Of a stretch of DNA of 64,000 nucleotides, positions 54,926 to 62,942 are shown one piece after another. The stretch is taken from NCBI GenBank assembly GCA_026416515.1, contig JAOAEZ010000001.1:1-64000 (forward strand). The letters are read 5' to 3'. The notes below the pieces were generated by a model. The model was not told the DNA's origin. It worked only from the letters and a program-made list of their open reading frames with translations, and ran no database searches. A program made the translations under genes and the position numbers. This stretch comes from Hydrogenophilus sp. (GTDB lineage Bacteria > Pseudomonadota > Gammaproteobacteria > Burkholderiales > Rhodocyclaceae). Each line of letters starts with the position of its first letter. Position 1 is the stretch's first letter.

Positions 54926-56017
54926 ATGAGCGAACCACAACAAGAGAAGCGTACTCCTAAAAAACCAGTTCCGCATGGCGTCCCCGACCCGAAACAGTTC
55001 ATGCATCCGGTGCTTTTGCGGAATATTGGGAATTGGAAATACCATGATCGCCCGCGGCCCGGAGTGCTGCACCATGTCGCTAAAAGCGGCGATGAGGTGT
55101 GGACGGTACGCGCCGGTACCCAGCGGCAGATGGATGTGTGGACGATCCGCAAGCTATGTGACATCGCCGATCAGTACGGCGAGCGCTACATGCGCTTTAC
55201 GATCCGATCAAATGTGGAAATTACGGTGGCCGATCCGAAAAAAGTAGAACCTTTGATCAAGGCGCTGGAGGAGAACGGCTTTCCAGTAGGCGGAACAGGG
55301 AACTCCTGTTCGATGGTTGCCCATACCCAAGGGTGGCTGCACTGCGATATTCCGGGGACCGATGCGTCGGGGGTGGTGAAGTCGTTGATGGATGCGCTTT
55401 ACGAAGAGTTTAAGAATGAGCAGCTTCCCAACCGCCTTCATCTCTCTACCTCATGCTGTGAGATCAATTGCGGCGGACAGGCCGATATCGCGGTGATCGT
55501 CCAGCATACCAAACCACCCAAGATCAATCACGATCTGGTGGCAAATATGTGCGAGCGACCGGCAGTGGTGGCGCGTTGCCCGGTGGCAGCGATCCGTCCG
55601 GCGCTGGTCAACGGGAAACCCTCTCTGGAGGTGGATGAAAAGAAGTGCGTCTGTTGCGGCGCCTGCTTCCCGCCTTGCCCGCCGATGCAGATCAACGATC
55701 CGGTGCATACCAAATTGGCAGTTTGGGTGGGCGGAAAGAACTCGAACGCGCGGAGTCGGCCGACCTTTATGAAGATGGTGGCGGCGGGCTTGCCCAACAA
55801 TCCACCTCGGTGGCCAGAGGTGACAGAGGTGGTGCTGCGGATCGTTCGCGCCTATAAAGAGGATGGGCGCCCGTGGGAACGGGTATCGGATTGGATCGAT
55901 CGCATCGGTTGGCCGCGCTTCTTTGAAAAGACGGGGTTGGTCTTCACCAAGTACCTGATCGACGATTACAAGCATGCGCGGGCTACATTGAACGCTTCGA
56001 CTCATATCCGCTTCTGA
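54926..56017 (+). CDS. dsrB: Dissimilatory sulfite reductase beta subunit (oxidative type)
   Basis: Partner of DsrA that carries the catalytic sirohaem site at the subunit interface. In the 363-residue protein the cluster cysteines lie around residues 140 and 177-182 (SCCEINCGGQADIA). The ferredoxin domain has KCVCCGACFPPCPPMQ (about residues 230-246). NSCSMVAHTQGWLHC is a family signature. GGAGG precedes the ATG closely. It is separated from dsrA by a hairpin-bearing spacer. Confidence 0.97.
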   Translation: MSEPQQEKRTPKKPVPHGVPDPKQFMHPVLLRNIGNWKYHDRPRPGVLHHVAKSGDEVWTVRAGTQRQMDVWTIRKLCDIADQYGERYMRFTIRSNVEITVADPKKVEPLIKALEENGFPVGGTGNSCSMVAHTQGWLHCDIPGTDASGVVKSLMDALYEEFKNEQLPNRLHLSTSCCEINCGGQADIAVIVQHTKPPKINHDLVANMCERPAVVARCPVAAIRPALVNGKPSLEVDEKKCVCCGACFPPCPPMQINDPVHTKLAVWVGGKNSNARSRPTFMKMVAAGLPNNPPRWPEVTEVVLRIVRAYKEDGRPWERVSDWIDRIGWPRFFEKTGLVFTKYLIDDYKHARATLNASTHIRF

Positions 56018-56038
56018 GGTTGAGGCAGGGAGAGGGGA

Positions 56039-56398
56039 ATGAAGTTCGCTGTCTTAATAAACGAGGGCCCATACCAGCATCAGGCAAGCGATAGCGCCTA
56101 CCTCTTTTGTCGGGCCGCGATCGCAGCAGGCCATCAGGTGACCCGGGTCTTCTTCTACCACGATGGGGTTTACAACGCGATTAAGTTTGCAGAACCTCCT
56201 CAAGATGATCGCAATATCGTGAAGCGGTGGTCGAAATTGGCCGAGGAGCATGGCGTGGACTTGGTGGTGTGCGTGGCTGCTGGGTTGCGCCGCGGCGTGA
56301 AAGAGGAGGTTTTGGCTCCTGGCTTCCGCATCTCGGGACTGGGGCAGTTGATCGAGGCGGGAATCGAGGCCGACCGCTTGGTTACCTTCGGCGATTGA
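56039..56398 (+). CDS. dsrE: Sulfur carrier protein DsrE (TusD-like)
   Basis: DsrE, within the DsrE2F2H2 hexamer, takes up sulfane sulfur from upstream carriers and passes it to DsrC. The 119-residue protein has the DsrE/TusD fold with NEGPYQHQASDSAYLFCRAA and the active-site cysteine at position 78 in VDLVVCVAAGLRRGV, the same number as the known active cysteine of A. vinosum DsrE. It starts after AGGGAGAGGGGA, 21 bases after dsrB. Confidence 0.96.
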   Translation: MKFAVLINEGPYQHQASDSAYLFCRAAIAAGHQVTRVFFYHDGVYNAIKFAEPPQDDRNIVKRWSKLAEEHGVDLVVCVAAGLRRGVKEEVLAPGFRISGLGQLIEAGIEADRLVTFGD

Positions 56399-56408
56399 GG
56401 AGGGCGCA

Positions 56409-56765
56409 ATGAAGAAGTTTATGTTTGTAAACCGCAAAGCTCCGTACGGAAGCGTCTACGCCCTCGAATCGCTCGAGGTGGTCTTGATCACCGCCGCTTT
56501 TGAACAGCAGGTGAGTGTCGTCTTTCTCGACGATGGCGTCTATCAGCTCGTAAAGGGAGGGCAGACGAGGGGAATTGAGATGAAAAATCATATTCCCGCT
56601 TACCGCGTGCTTCCCGATTACGATATCGATAAGTTTTACGTCGAACGTGAATCGATGGAGGCGCGTGGCCTAACGCCGGAGGACTTTGTGGTCGATGTGA
56701 TTGTCCTCTCTGCCGCTGAGTTAGGGGCGCTGATGGAAGAGCAGGACGTGGTGCTGAGTTTCTGA
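56409..56765 (+). CDS. dsrF: DsrF (TusC-like) subunit of DsrEFH
   Basis: Structural subunit of the DsrEFH sulfur-transfer complex. The 118-residue protein has FVNRKAPYGSVYALESLEVV, the start expected for TusC/DsrF, and VVFLDDGVYQLVKGGQ. It contains no cysteine, so it is unlikely to carry sulfur itself. It starts 10 bases after dsrE with AGGAGGG upstream. Confidence 0.95.
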   Translation: MKKFMFVNRKAPYGSVYALESLEVVLITAAFEQQVSVVFLDDGVYQLVKGGQTRGIEMKNHIPAYRVLPDYDIDKFYVERESMEARGLTPEDFVVDVIVLSAAELGALMEEQDVVLSF

Positions 56766-56778
56766 GGAGCGAGAAGCG

Positions 56779-57069
56779 ATGCTGCATATTGTGAATAAGT
56801 CCCCGTTTGATCGTCCAACGTTGGCGACGGTGGCGCGGGTAGCTCAGGGAGGGGCGCTTCTGCTGATCGAAGACGCAGTGGTGGCAGCAACCCAGGGCGT
56901 TGCTTCGCCGCTTGCCGAAATCCAGAAAAAAATGCCGGTTTATGTCTTGGGCCCCGATTTGGAGGCACGGGGTTTGAACGAGCGGGTCATCGAGGGTGTG
57001 ACGGTCGTCGACTACAACGGTTTTGTCCAGTTGGTGGCCGAGCACCGCAATTGTCAGTCGTGGTTGTGA
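56779..57069 (+). CDS. dsrH: DsrH (TusB-like) subunit of DsrEFH
   Basis: Third subunit of DsrEFH. The 96-residue protein begins LHIVNKSPFDRPTLATVARV, the TusB/DsrH signature, followed by LLLIEDAVVAATQG and PVYVLGPDLEARGL. Its only cysteine is near the C-terminus (NCQSW, position 92), and none occurs in the N-terminal region, so sulfur binding probably depends on DsrE. It lies between dsrF and dsrC with short spacers. Confidence 0.95.
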   Translation: MLHIVNKSPFDRPTLATVARVAQGGALLLIEDAVVAATQGVASPLAEIQKKMPVYVLGPDLEARGLNERVIEGVTVVDYNGFVQLVAEHRNCQSWL

Positions 57070-57092
57070 AGTAACTAAGAAAGGAGCGAACG

Positions 57093-57428
57093 ATGGCAAC
57101 CATTGAAGTGGCAGGGAAAACGATCGAGGTCGATGAAGAGGGTTACCTCACCAATCTGAGCGATTGGGACGAAGAGGTCGCAAAAGAGATCGCAAAATCA
57201 GAGGGAATCGAGCTGAGCGAGAACCATTGGGAGGTAGTCAATTTCTTGCGCGAGTATTACCAAGAGTATCAGGTGGCTCCGCCTATCCGGGTGCTAACGA
57301 AAGCGATTGCGAAGAAGTTAGGGCCAGAGAAGGGCAATAGCGATTACTTGTACGAGCTCTTCCCATACGGACCGGCGAAACAGGCGTGTAAGATCGCCGG
57401 TTTGCCAAAGCCGACTGGCTGCGTTTGA
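57093..57428 (+). CDS. dsrC: Sulfur-trafficking protein DsrC
   Basis: DsrC is the small protein substrate of the pathway: it carries sulfur on its C-terminal arm between DsrEFH, DsrAB and DsrMKJOP. The 111-residue protein has both redox cysteines, Cys99 ([10 protein letters not shown]) and the penultimate Cys110 (KPTGCV), which mark true DsrC as opposed to TusE or RspA relatives. AGAAAGGAGCG gives a strong ribosome binding site. Two tandem hairpins follow in the spacer to dsrM. Confidence 0.97.
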   Translation: MATIEVAGKTIEVDEEGYLTNLSDWDEEVAKEIAKSEGIELSENHWEVVNFLREYYQEYQVAPPIRVLTKAIAKKLGPEKGNSDYLYELFPYGPAKQACKIAGLPKPTGCV

Positions 57429-57438
57429 GTGTGATAGA

Positions 57439-57485
57439 GGCAGGGCGGTGCGGTGGTGCCGCCTGCCATAGGCAACACGGTTGCC
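57439..57485 (+). other. Tandem intercistronic hairpins between dsrC and dsrM
   Basis: Hairpin 1 (57439-57467) pairs GGCAGGGCGG with CCGCCTGCC, with one bulged G. Hairpin 2 (57471-57485) is GGCAAC-ACG-GTTGCC, a perfect 6-bp stem. Neither has a U-tract. They divide the part of the operon coding soluble carriers from that coding the membrane complex and could protect the dsrC transcript 3' end or reduce read-through. Confidence 0.7.
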
Positions 57486-57512
57486 TCAACCTAAGAAAAG
57501 GAGCAGAGAGTG

Positions 57513-58244
57513 ATGCTCGTCCTTTTTTATGTGGCGAGTGCGGTCTTTGTCGTGGGGTTAGTTCTGAAGTTGGTCCAGTATGGGCGAACGCCGGCCCCGC
57601 TGAAGATCCCCACCACGCCGGCCCCTGCAACGCGCGGAGGGGTGATATGGCGATTGGTAAAAGAGGTTACCGTTTTTGAGAGCCTATTCAAGGGGGATCT
57701 TCTACTGTGGCTCTTCGCGATTCTTTTCCATGGGGGACTACTTCTGGTAACGGTGCGCCACCTCCGCTATTTTCTTGATCCCGTTCCCGAGGTAATCGTT
57801 TGGTTGCAGCCTTTTGGGATCTACGGAGGTATGGCAATGGTGGTGGGGTTGCTCGGGTTGTGGGGGCGCCGCCTGTTGATCGCACGTGTTCGTTATATCT
57901 CGACTGTTTCAGACCATCTGTGGTTGTTGTTGCTGTTGGTGCTGGCGGGTAGCGGCTTACTCATGACCTTCGTGACCCACCCCGATGTGGTGGCGGTGAA
58001 GGCCTTTGTGCGCGGCGCAATAACCTTTAGCCCAGAGCCTTTTCCGAGCGATTTGATGGTCGCCCTGCATCTGTTGGCGTTCTTTGTATTGTTGGTGCTC
58101 TTCCCATTTTCAAAGTTGCTCCATGCGCCCGGCCTCTTCTTTTCCCCAACCCGCAACCAGGCAGATGATCCCCGCGAACGCCGCCATTTAGCCTCTTGGG
58201 CGGCCGCGTTGGAGCGCGAGAAGGCTGGGGCAGAAGAGCGGTGA
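57513..58244 (+). CDS. dsrM: DsrM, haem b membrane subunit of DsrMKJOP
   Basis: NarI-like cytochrome b subunit that exchanges electrons with the quinone pool. The 243-residue protein has about five membrane helices and histidines suited to bind two haems b (for example FHGGLLLVTVRHLRYF, DHLWLLLLLVLAGSG and ALHLLAFFVLLVLF with FSKLLHAPGLFFSPTRN). AAGGAG at 57497-57502 supports ATG 57513 or GTG 57510. It follows dsrC after a spacer with two hairpins. Confidence 0.95.
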   Translation: MLVLFYVASAVFVVGLVLKLVQYGRTPAPLKIPTTPAPATRGGVIWRLVKEVTVFESLFKGDLLLWLFAILFHGGLLLVTVRHLRYFLDPVPEVIVWLQPFGIYGGMAMVVGLLGLWGRRLLIARVRYISTVSDHLWLLLLLVLAGSGLLMTFVTHPDVVAVKAFVRGAITFSPEPFPSDLMVALHLLAFFVLLVLFPFSKLLHAPGLFFSPTRNQADDPRERRHLASWAAALEREKAGAEER

Positions 58245-58268
58245 TGCATGGGAAGGAGTTGAGAGAGA

Positions 58269-59783
58269 ATGGCTGTTTCTGCTCACGTCGATGAAAATGA
58301 GGACGCTCCGGAACTGATCCCGGGGGCGACAGCCGGCGTCAAGAGTTTTGTCGCTCCCCCCGAGACGCAAGAAGCGATCGGTTTTACCCCTGCGTTGACC
58401 GACGGGTGGCAGGAGCGGGCGCTCCAGCGAATGGGGGAGCTGCTCGAGCGTTACCGCTCGTTGCGGGTCTTTATGGATGCGTGCGTCCATTGCGGGGCAT
58501 GTACCGATAAGTGCCATTATTATCTCGGGACCCGCGATCCGAACAATATGCCAGTGGCGCGCCAAGAGCTGATGCGCCGCGTTTACCGCCGCTATTTCAC
58601 GCCGGCAGGACGCCTTTTCCCAAAATTAGTAGGGGCACGCGAGCTGACAAAAGAGGTGTTGGAGGAGTGGTTTACCTACTATTACCAGTGCTCTGAGTGT
58701 CGGCGCTGCTCGATCTTTTGCCCCTACGGAATCGATACCGCCGAAGTGACGATGGCGGCCCGCGAGATCCTCAATTCCGTGGGGTATGGACAGAAATACT
58801 CCAATGAGATCATCGGCAAGGTGCACCGCATCGGTAATAACTTGGGGTTAAACCCAGCAGCGTTGCGCAATACCTTAGAAGGACTTGAGGAGGAGCTTAA
58901 GGAAGAGGTGGGACGTGAGATTCGCTTTCCTGTCGATGAAAAGGGGGCGGAGGTATTACTGGTGACCCCCTCGGCCGACTTTTTTGCTGAACCCCATATT
59001 TACAGTCTGATCGGGTACGCGAAGGTGTTCCACGCGGCGGGAATTTCGTGGACGTTGTCGACAAAAGCATCAGAAGGGGGAAATTTTGGGCTTTTTATCG
59101 GAAATTACGATCAGCTGCGAAGGATTGCGCTGCGAATCCGCGAGGCAGCGCTCGAGTTGGGGGTAAAACGGGTCGTGGTCGGAGAGTGCGGCCACGCGTG
59201 GCGTGTGGCATATAGTTTTTGGAATACGTTGATCGGGGTAGGAGCAGGTGCCGATCCAGAAGATCGTTATGGGCAGATGTTGCAGCGGCAGCTCGATCAT
59301 CGATACAAACAGCCCAGCCATATCTGCGAGGTAACCTACGATCTGCTGGAGCGGGGGGCGATTAAGGTGGATCCGACGGCTAACGATCGCTATGTGGTGA
59401 CTTTCCACGATTCATGTAATGTAGCCCGCGCTTCCCGAATGGGAAGCAGTTCAGAGGGACAGTTTGAGATCCCACGGGCGATCATTCGTCGCGTGGCCCG
59501 CCGCTTTGTGGAGATGAACCCAGAGACGACGCGCGAGCGAACGTTTTGCTGCGGCGGCGGGGGAGGGCTGCTGACCGATGAGCTTCTCGAAATCCGAGTG
59601 AAGGGGGCAAAACCGCGGATGAAGGCGTTGAAGGCGGCGGTCGAACAGGAAGGGGTCAATTTTATGGCTACCATCTGTGCGATCTGTAAGGCTCAATTTA
59701 CTAAGGTGTTGCCCGCCTATGGCTTTAAGATGAGCATGGTCGGTGGAGTTCATCAATTGGTGAGCAATGCGATCTTACTTTAA
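58269..59783 (+). CDS. dsrK: DsrK, HdrD-like iron-sulfur subunit of DsrMKJOP
   Basis: Cytoplasmic catalytic subunit proposed to act on the DsrC disulfide or trisulfide. The 504-residue protein has two 4Fe-4S motifs, CVHCGACTDKC (Cys72, 75, 78, 82) and CSECRRCSIFCPYG (about residues 137-148). The C-terminal CCG-type domains have HDSCNVARASRMG and FCCGGGGGLLTDELLEIR for the special catalytic cluster, as in heterodisulfide reductase HdrD, and TICAICKAQFTK at the end. ATG 58269 follows GGAGTTGAGAGAG. Confidence 0.97.
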   Translation: MAVSAHVDENEDAPELIPGATAGVKSFVAPPETQEAIGFTPALTDGWQERALQRMGELLERYRSLRVFMDACVHCGACTDKCHYYLGTRDPNNMPVARQELMRRVYRRYFTPAGRLFPKLVGARELTKEVLEEWFTYYYQCSECRRCSIFCPYGIDTAEVTMAAREILNSVGYGQKYSNEIIGKVHRIGNNLGLNPAALRNTLEGLEEELKEEVGREIRFPVDEKGAEVLLVTPSADFFAEPHIYSLIGYAKVFHAAGISWTLSTKASEGGNFGLFIGNYDQLRRIALRIREAALELGVKRVVVGECGHAWRVAYSFWNTLIGVGAGADPEDRYGQMLQRQLDHRYKQPSHICEVTYDLLERGAIKVDPTANDRYVVTFHDSCNVARASRMGSSSEGQFEIPRAIIRRVARRFVEMNPETTRERTFCCGGGGGLLTDELLEIRVKGAKPRMKALKAAVEQEGVNFMATICAICKAQFTKVLPAYGFKMSMVGGVHQLVSNAILL

Positions 59784-59827
59784 CGAGGTGAGATGAGTCG
59801 CAACGAATAACCCAAAGGAGAGAAGCG

Positions 59828-61807
59828 ATGAGCGAAACTGCTGCCACTGCCGAGGTTAAGCCGCTGACTTTTCGGCGTTTCAAGGATGGGGACCATCGCT
59901 GGAAGTCGTGGCACGAGAAGATCTTCGTCGGCGATTGGTCGTATAAGTGCCCGACCTATATGCTTTCAGCCCCGCCATGCCAGGCGAGTTGCCCAAGCGG
60001 CGAGGATATCCGCGGTTATTTGAACATCATGCGCGGAATCGAAAAACCGCCGGTGGGCGCAGATGGTAAGCCGCTGATGAGCGTAGAGGAGTATGCATGG
60101 CGGCGGTTGACCGAGGCCAACCCCTTCCCAGCGATCATGGGCCGCGTGTGCCCTGCCCCTTGCGAGCATGGGTGTAACCGAAACGCGGTGGAGGACCATG
60201 TCGGGATCAACGCGGTGGAGCACTATTTGGGAGAGGTAGCGTTGCGCGAGGGGTGGCGCTTCCAACCACCCGCGGCGAGGAGCGGGAAACGGGTGGCTGT
60301 GATCGGCGCAGGACCAGCCGGATTGTCGGCTGCATACCAGCTGGCGTTGAAGGGGCATTCGGTGACGGTATTCGAGGCGAAAGAGGAACCCGGCGGGATG
60401 ATGCGCTACGGTATTCCCGGTTACCGGGTACCGCGAACGGTGTTGGCAGCGGAGATTCAGCGGATTTTAGACCTCGGGGTGGAGCTGAAAACCGGGGTGA
60501 AAGTGGGGGTCGATCTTTCGTGGAAGGAGTTGTCCGCGTCGTTCGATGCGCTCTTCATCGGCATCGGCGCGCAAAAGGGGCGGCGGTTGATGTTGAAGGA
60601 GGCGGAAAATACGCCGAATGTGATTACTGCCGTTGAGTTTCTGGAGCTTTTCAATAAAGGGAAATTGGCCGGGGTCGGAAAGCGAGTCGTGGTCGTCGGA
60701 GGAGGTGATACTTCAATCGATGTGGCAACTGTATCGCGGCGGCTGGGCCATCTGCGACTCGATCAGGTTCATCCCACCGACCATGAGATTCCGCCCACAG
60801 GTTATGTCGCCGCCGATGTAGCCGAGGCGACTGCTCGCGAGGGGGTGGAGGTGAAATTGACCTCTGTGTTCCCGGTCGAGCGGATGCAGGCCAGTAAGCA
60901 CGAGTTGGCCCATGCGCTGGCGGAGGGAGTCGATATCATCGGCGGAGTAGTTCCGGTAGGGTTGCGCAAAGATAGCCGAGGGCGGGCGCTGGCATTGATC
61001 ATCGCCGACTGCGAAGCTCAGATGGTTAAAGGACGCCTGGAGATTAAGCCGATCGAGGGAACAGAACGGGAGCTGGAGGGCGATCTCTTTGTCTCCGCAA
61101 TTGGACAAGAGCTCGATTTAACTGGTCTAGAGGAACTCGCGCCCAATGGCCGTTTAGAGGTGGATCAGAATTACCGCTTAAAGGGATACGACAATGTCTT
61201 TGTGGGCGGCGATGCGATTCGCCCGCATTTATTGACGACGGCAATCGGCCAGGGGTGGATCGCCGCCGAGCAGATCGACCTCTTCTTGCGCGGTGAGGAG
61301 CCGGGGAAACGGCCGAAATTGATGGTCCATGCTTTCGATATCAAGCGGAAGTTGATCGAGAAAGGGATCACTCTGGGCGAGATCCATGAGCCGATCCGCG
61401 GTAGCAACGAGCGGCCGGAGATTGTCCATAATTTGGAGGTACGAAATGATCGCTACGTGATCCCCCACGAGGAGCTTTTCCTGGGGCATTTTACTTATAC
61501 GCCGCGGGGGAAACGGAAAGAGCTCTTCGTCGATGCCGAGCGGGCATTGGGCAACTTCCAGGAGCGGCTCATTCCTTATACCCCAGAGGAGGCAGTTGCC
61601 GAAGCGAAACGGTGCATGAGCTGCGGTTTGTGCTTTGAGTGCGACAATTGCGTGATCTACTGTCCTCAGGAGGCAGTGAAGCGAGTGCCAAAAAAAGAGG
61701 CGACAACGGGGCGGTACGTGTATACCGATTACGATCGGTGCGTGGGTTGCCATATCTGCCACGATGTTTGCCCAACCGGCTATATCCAGATGGGGATGGG
61801 GGAGTAA
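59828..61807 (+). CDS. dsrL: DsrL, NAD(P)H:acceptor oxidoreductase partner of DsrAB
   Basis: Iron-sulfur flavoprotein that takes electrons from reverse DsrAB and reduces NAD(P)+; it is essential for sulfur oxidation in A. vinosum. The 659-residue protein has a GltD-like N-terminus with clusters around Cys41-Cys55 (PPCQASCPSGEDI) and [15 protein letters not shown], an FAD motif VAVIGAGPAGLSAAYQLALK, an NAD(P) motif VVVVGGGDTSIDVATVSRRL and GYDNVFVGGDAIRP. The C-terminal ferredoxin module has CMSCGLCFECDNCVIYCPQE and CVGCHICHDVCPTGYIQMG. AAAGGAGAGAAGCG precedes the ATG. Its presence is a strong marker of the oxidative pathway. Confidence 0.96.
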   Translation: MSETAATAEVKPLTFRRFKDGDHRWKSWHEKIFVGDWSYKCPTYMLSAPPCQASCPSGEDIRGYLNIMRGIEKPPVGADGKPLMSVEEYAWRRLTEANPFPAIMGRVCPAPCEHGCNRNAVEDHVGINAVEHYLGEVALREGWRFQPPAARSGKRVAVIGAGPAGLSAAYQLALKGHSVTVFEAKEEPGGMMRYGIPGYRVPRTVLAAEIQRILDLGVELKTGVKVGVDLSWKELSASFDALFIGIGAQKGRRLMLKEAENTPNVITAVEFLELFNKGKLAGVGKRVVVVGGGDTSIDVATVSRRLGHLRLDQVHPTDHEIPPTGYVAADVAEATAREGVEVKLTSVFPVERMQASKHELAHALAEGVDIIGGVVPVGLRKDSRGRALALIIADCEAQMVKGRLEIKPIEGTERELEGDLFVSAIGQELDLTGLEELAPNGRLEVDQNYRLKGYDNVFVGGDAIRPHLLTTAIGQGWIAAEQIDLFLRGEEPGKRPKLMVHAFDIKRKLIEKGITLGEIHEPIRGSNERPEIVHNLEVRNDRYVIPHEELFLGHFTYTPRGKRKELFVDAERALGNFQERLIPYTPEEAVAEAKRCMSCGLCFECDNCVIYCPQEAVKRVPKKEATTGRYVYTDYDRCVGCHICHDVCPTGYIQMGMGE

Positions 61808-61810
61808 ACG

Positions 61811-62203
61811 ATGAGCGCGCGGTTTGTGGCGGGACGGCGATGGTTCTTGGCCGCAGCGGCGGCAGCGATGGTTTCCGGGGCAGCCGCCGGACCGCCGCGA
61901 CCCCAGGTCTACCCGGAGCGAGGGCCTTGCCTTGCTGAGGCAGAGCAGATGCGGCGCGAGCACCATGTGCTGCTGAAACACCAGCGGCGAGAGTCGGTTC
62001 GGGAGGGAGTGCGCGACGCAAAAGTCGATTTTAACCGCTGCGTGGCATGTCACGCTTCTCCAGTGACCCAATCGGTGGCCGCAGCGTCGAGCGATTTTTG
62101 CGTCGGCTGCCATGCCTACGCCGCCGTGCGGGTCGATTGCTTCAACTGCCACCAGCCGTCGGCAGCAGCGTTGATGGCACAGGGAAGAGGAGGGGCGCGA
62201 TGA
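61811..62203 (+). CDS. dsrJ: DsrJ, periplasmic triheme cytochrome c of DsrMKJOP
   Basis: Periplasmic electron carrier of the complex. The 130-residue protein has an N-terminal basic-hydrophobic signal or anchor (RRWFLAAAAAAMVSGAAAG) and three haem c sites, CVACH, CVGCH and CFNCH, in its C-terminal half. A cysteine at about residue 40 (ERGPC) is a candidate for the unusual His/Cys haem ligand known from A. vinosum DsrJ. The start is three bases after the dsrL stop; its stop overlaps the dsrO ATG. Confidence 0.95.
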   Translation: MSARFVAGRRWFLAAAAAAMVSGAAAGPPRPQVYPERGPCLAEAEQMRREHHVLLKHQRRESVREGVRDAKVDFNRCVACHASPVTQSVAAASSDFCVGCHAYAAVRVDCFNCHQPSAAALMAQGRGGAR

Positions 62204-62940
62204 ACGCTACGGTCCAAGAGCGCGAGCAGCCCTTGAATAGAGAGCGGCGGAGTTGGTTGTCTCACTTTGCGGCATTGGCAGGAGCAGCGATGGTGGCGCC
62301 GGGAGTGCACCTCTTGGCGATTACCTCGGCAGAGGGAGCAGCCGATGCAAAAAAGCGGTGGGGGATGTTGATCGACGCGACGCGCTGCGATCCCCATTGC
62401 GCGCGCTGCGTGATAGCTTGCCATGAGGAAAATGGCTTGCCCACCCCGACGAGGGCGAGCGATGTGCGGTGGATCCGAAAAGTGGCGTTGCGCGAGAAGA
62501 GAAGCGGACGAGAGGTCTCTTTGCCAGTGATGTGCCTGCATTGCGCCAACCCACCCTGCCGAGATGTTTGCCCGACAGGGGCTACCTTTAAACGTAAGGA
62601 TGGGGTGGTATTGGTCGATCGCCATATCTGCATCGGTTGCCGCTATTGCGTGATGGCTTGCCCCTATAAGGCCCGTAATTTTGTTTATGCACCAGTGCGC
62701 GAGCAGCGAAACGAGGTGCCGCGCGGGGCGGGATGCGCCGAGGGGTGTACATTGTGTGTCCATCGAATTGACCGCGGGCGGCTGCCAGCGTGTGTCGAGC
62801 AGTGCCCCAACAGGGCGTTGATTTTCGGAGACCTCAACGATCCGAGCAGCGAGCTAGTTCAACGGTTGCAGTCGATTTCAGCAACAATATTGCGCGCCGA
62901 TTTGCGGCTCGATCCGGCGGTGCGAATCCACGGAGTATGA
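62200..62940 (+). CDS. dsrO: DsrO, periplasmic iron-sulfur subunit of DsrMKJOP
   Basis: Periplasmic ferredoxin-like protein exported by the Tat system. The 246-residue precursor has a twin-arginine motif in RERRSWLSHFAALAGAAMVA and four 4Fe-4S cysteine groups, among them CDPHCARCVIACHEENG, CLHCANPPCRDVCPTG, CIGCRYCVMACPYKARNF and CTLCVHRIDRGRLPACVEQC. ATG 62200 overlaps the dsrJ stop; an upstream in-frame start at 62047 would run inside dsrJ. It likely interacts with DsrJ and DsrP. Confidence 0.96.
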   Translation: MNATVQEREQPLNRERRSWLSHFAALAGAAMVAPGVHLLAITSAEGAADAKKRWGMLIDATRCDPHCARCVIACHEENGLPTPTRASDVRWIRKVALREKRSGREVSLPVMCLHCANPPCRDVCPTGATFKRKDGVVLVDRHICIGCRYCVMACPYKARNFVYAPVREQRNEVPRGAGCAEGCTLCVHRIDRGRLPACVEQCPNRALIFGDLNDPSSELVQRLQSISATILRADLRLDPAVRIHGV

Positions 62941-62942
62941 CA

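Noticed and set aside
53549-56017. Reductive (sulfate-reducer) type DsrAB
   Set aside because: dsrE, dsrF, dsrH and dsrL are in the same operon and no dsrD was found; sat and apr genes are also absent from the window. The context fits sulfur oxidation.
57439-57485. Riboswitch upstream of dsrM
   Set aside because: Only two simple hairpins are seen, without a conserved junction or ligand-binding core known to me.
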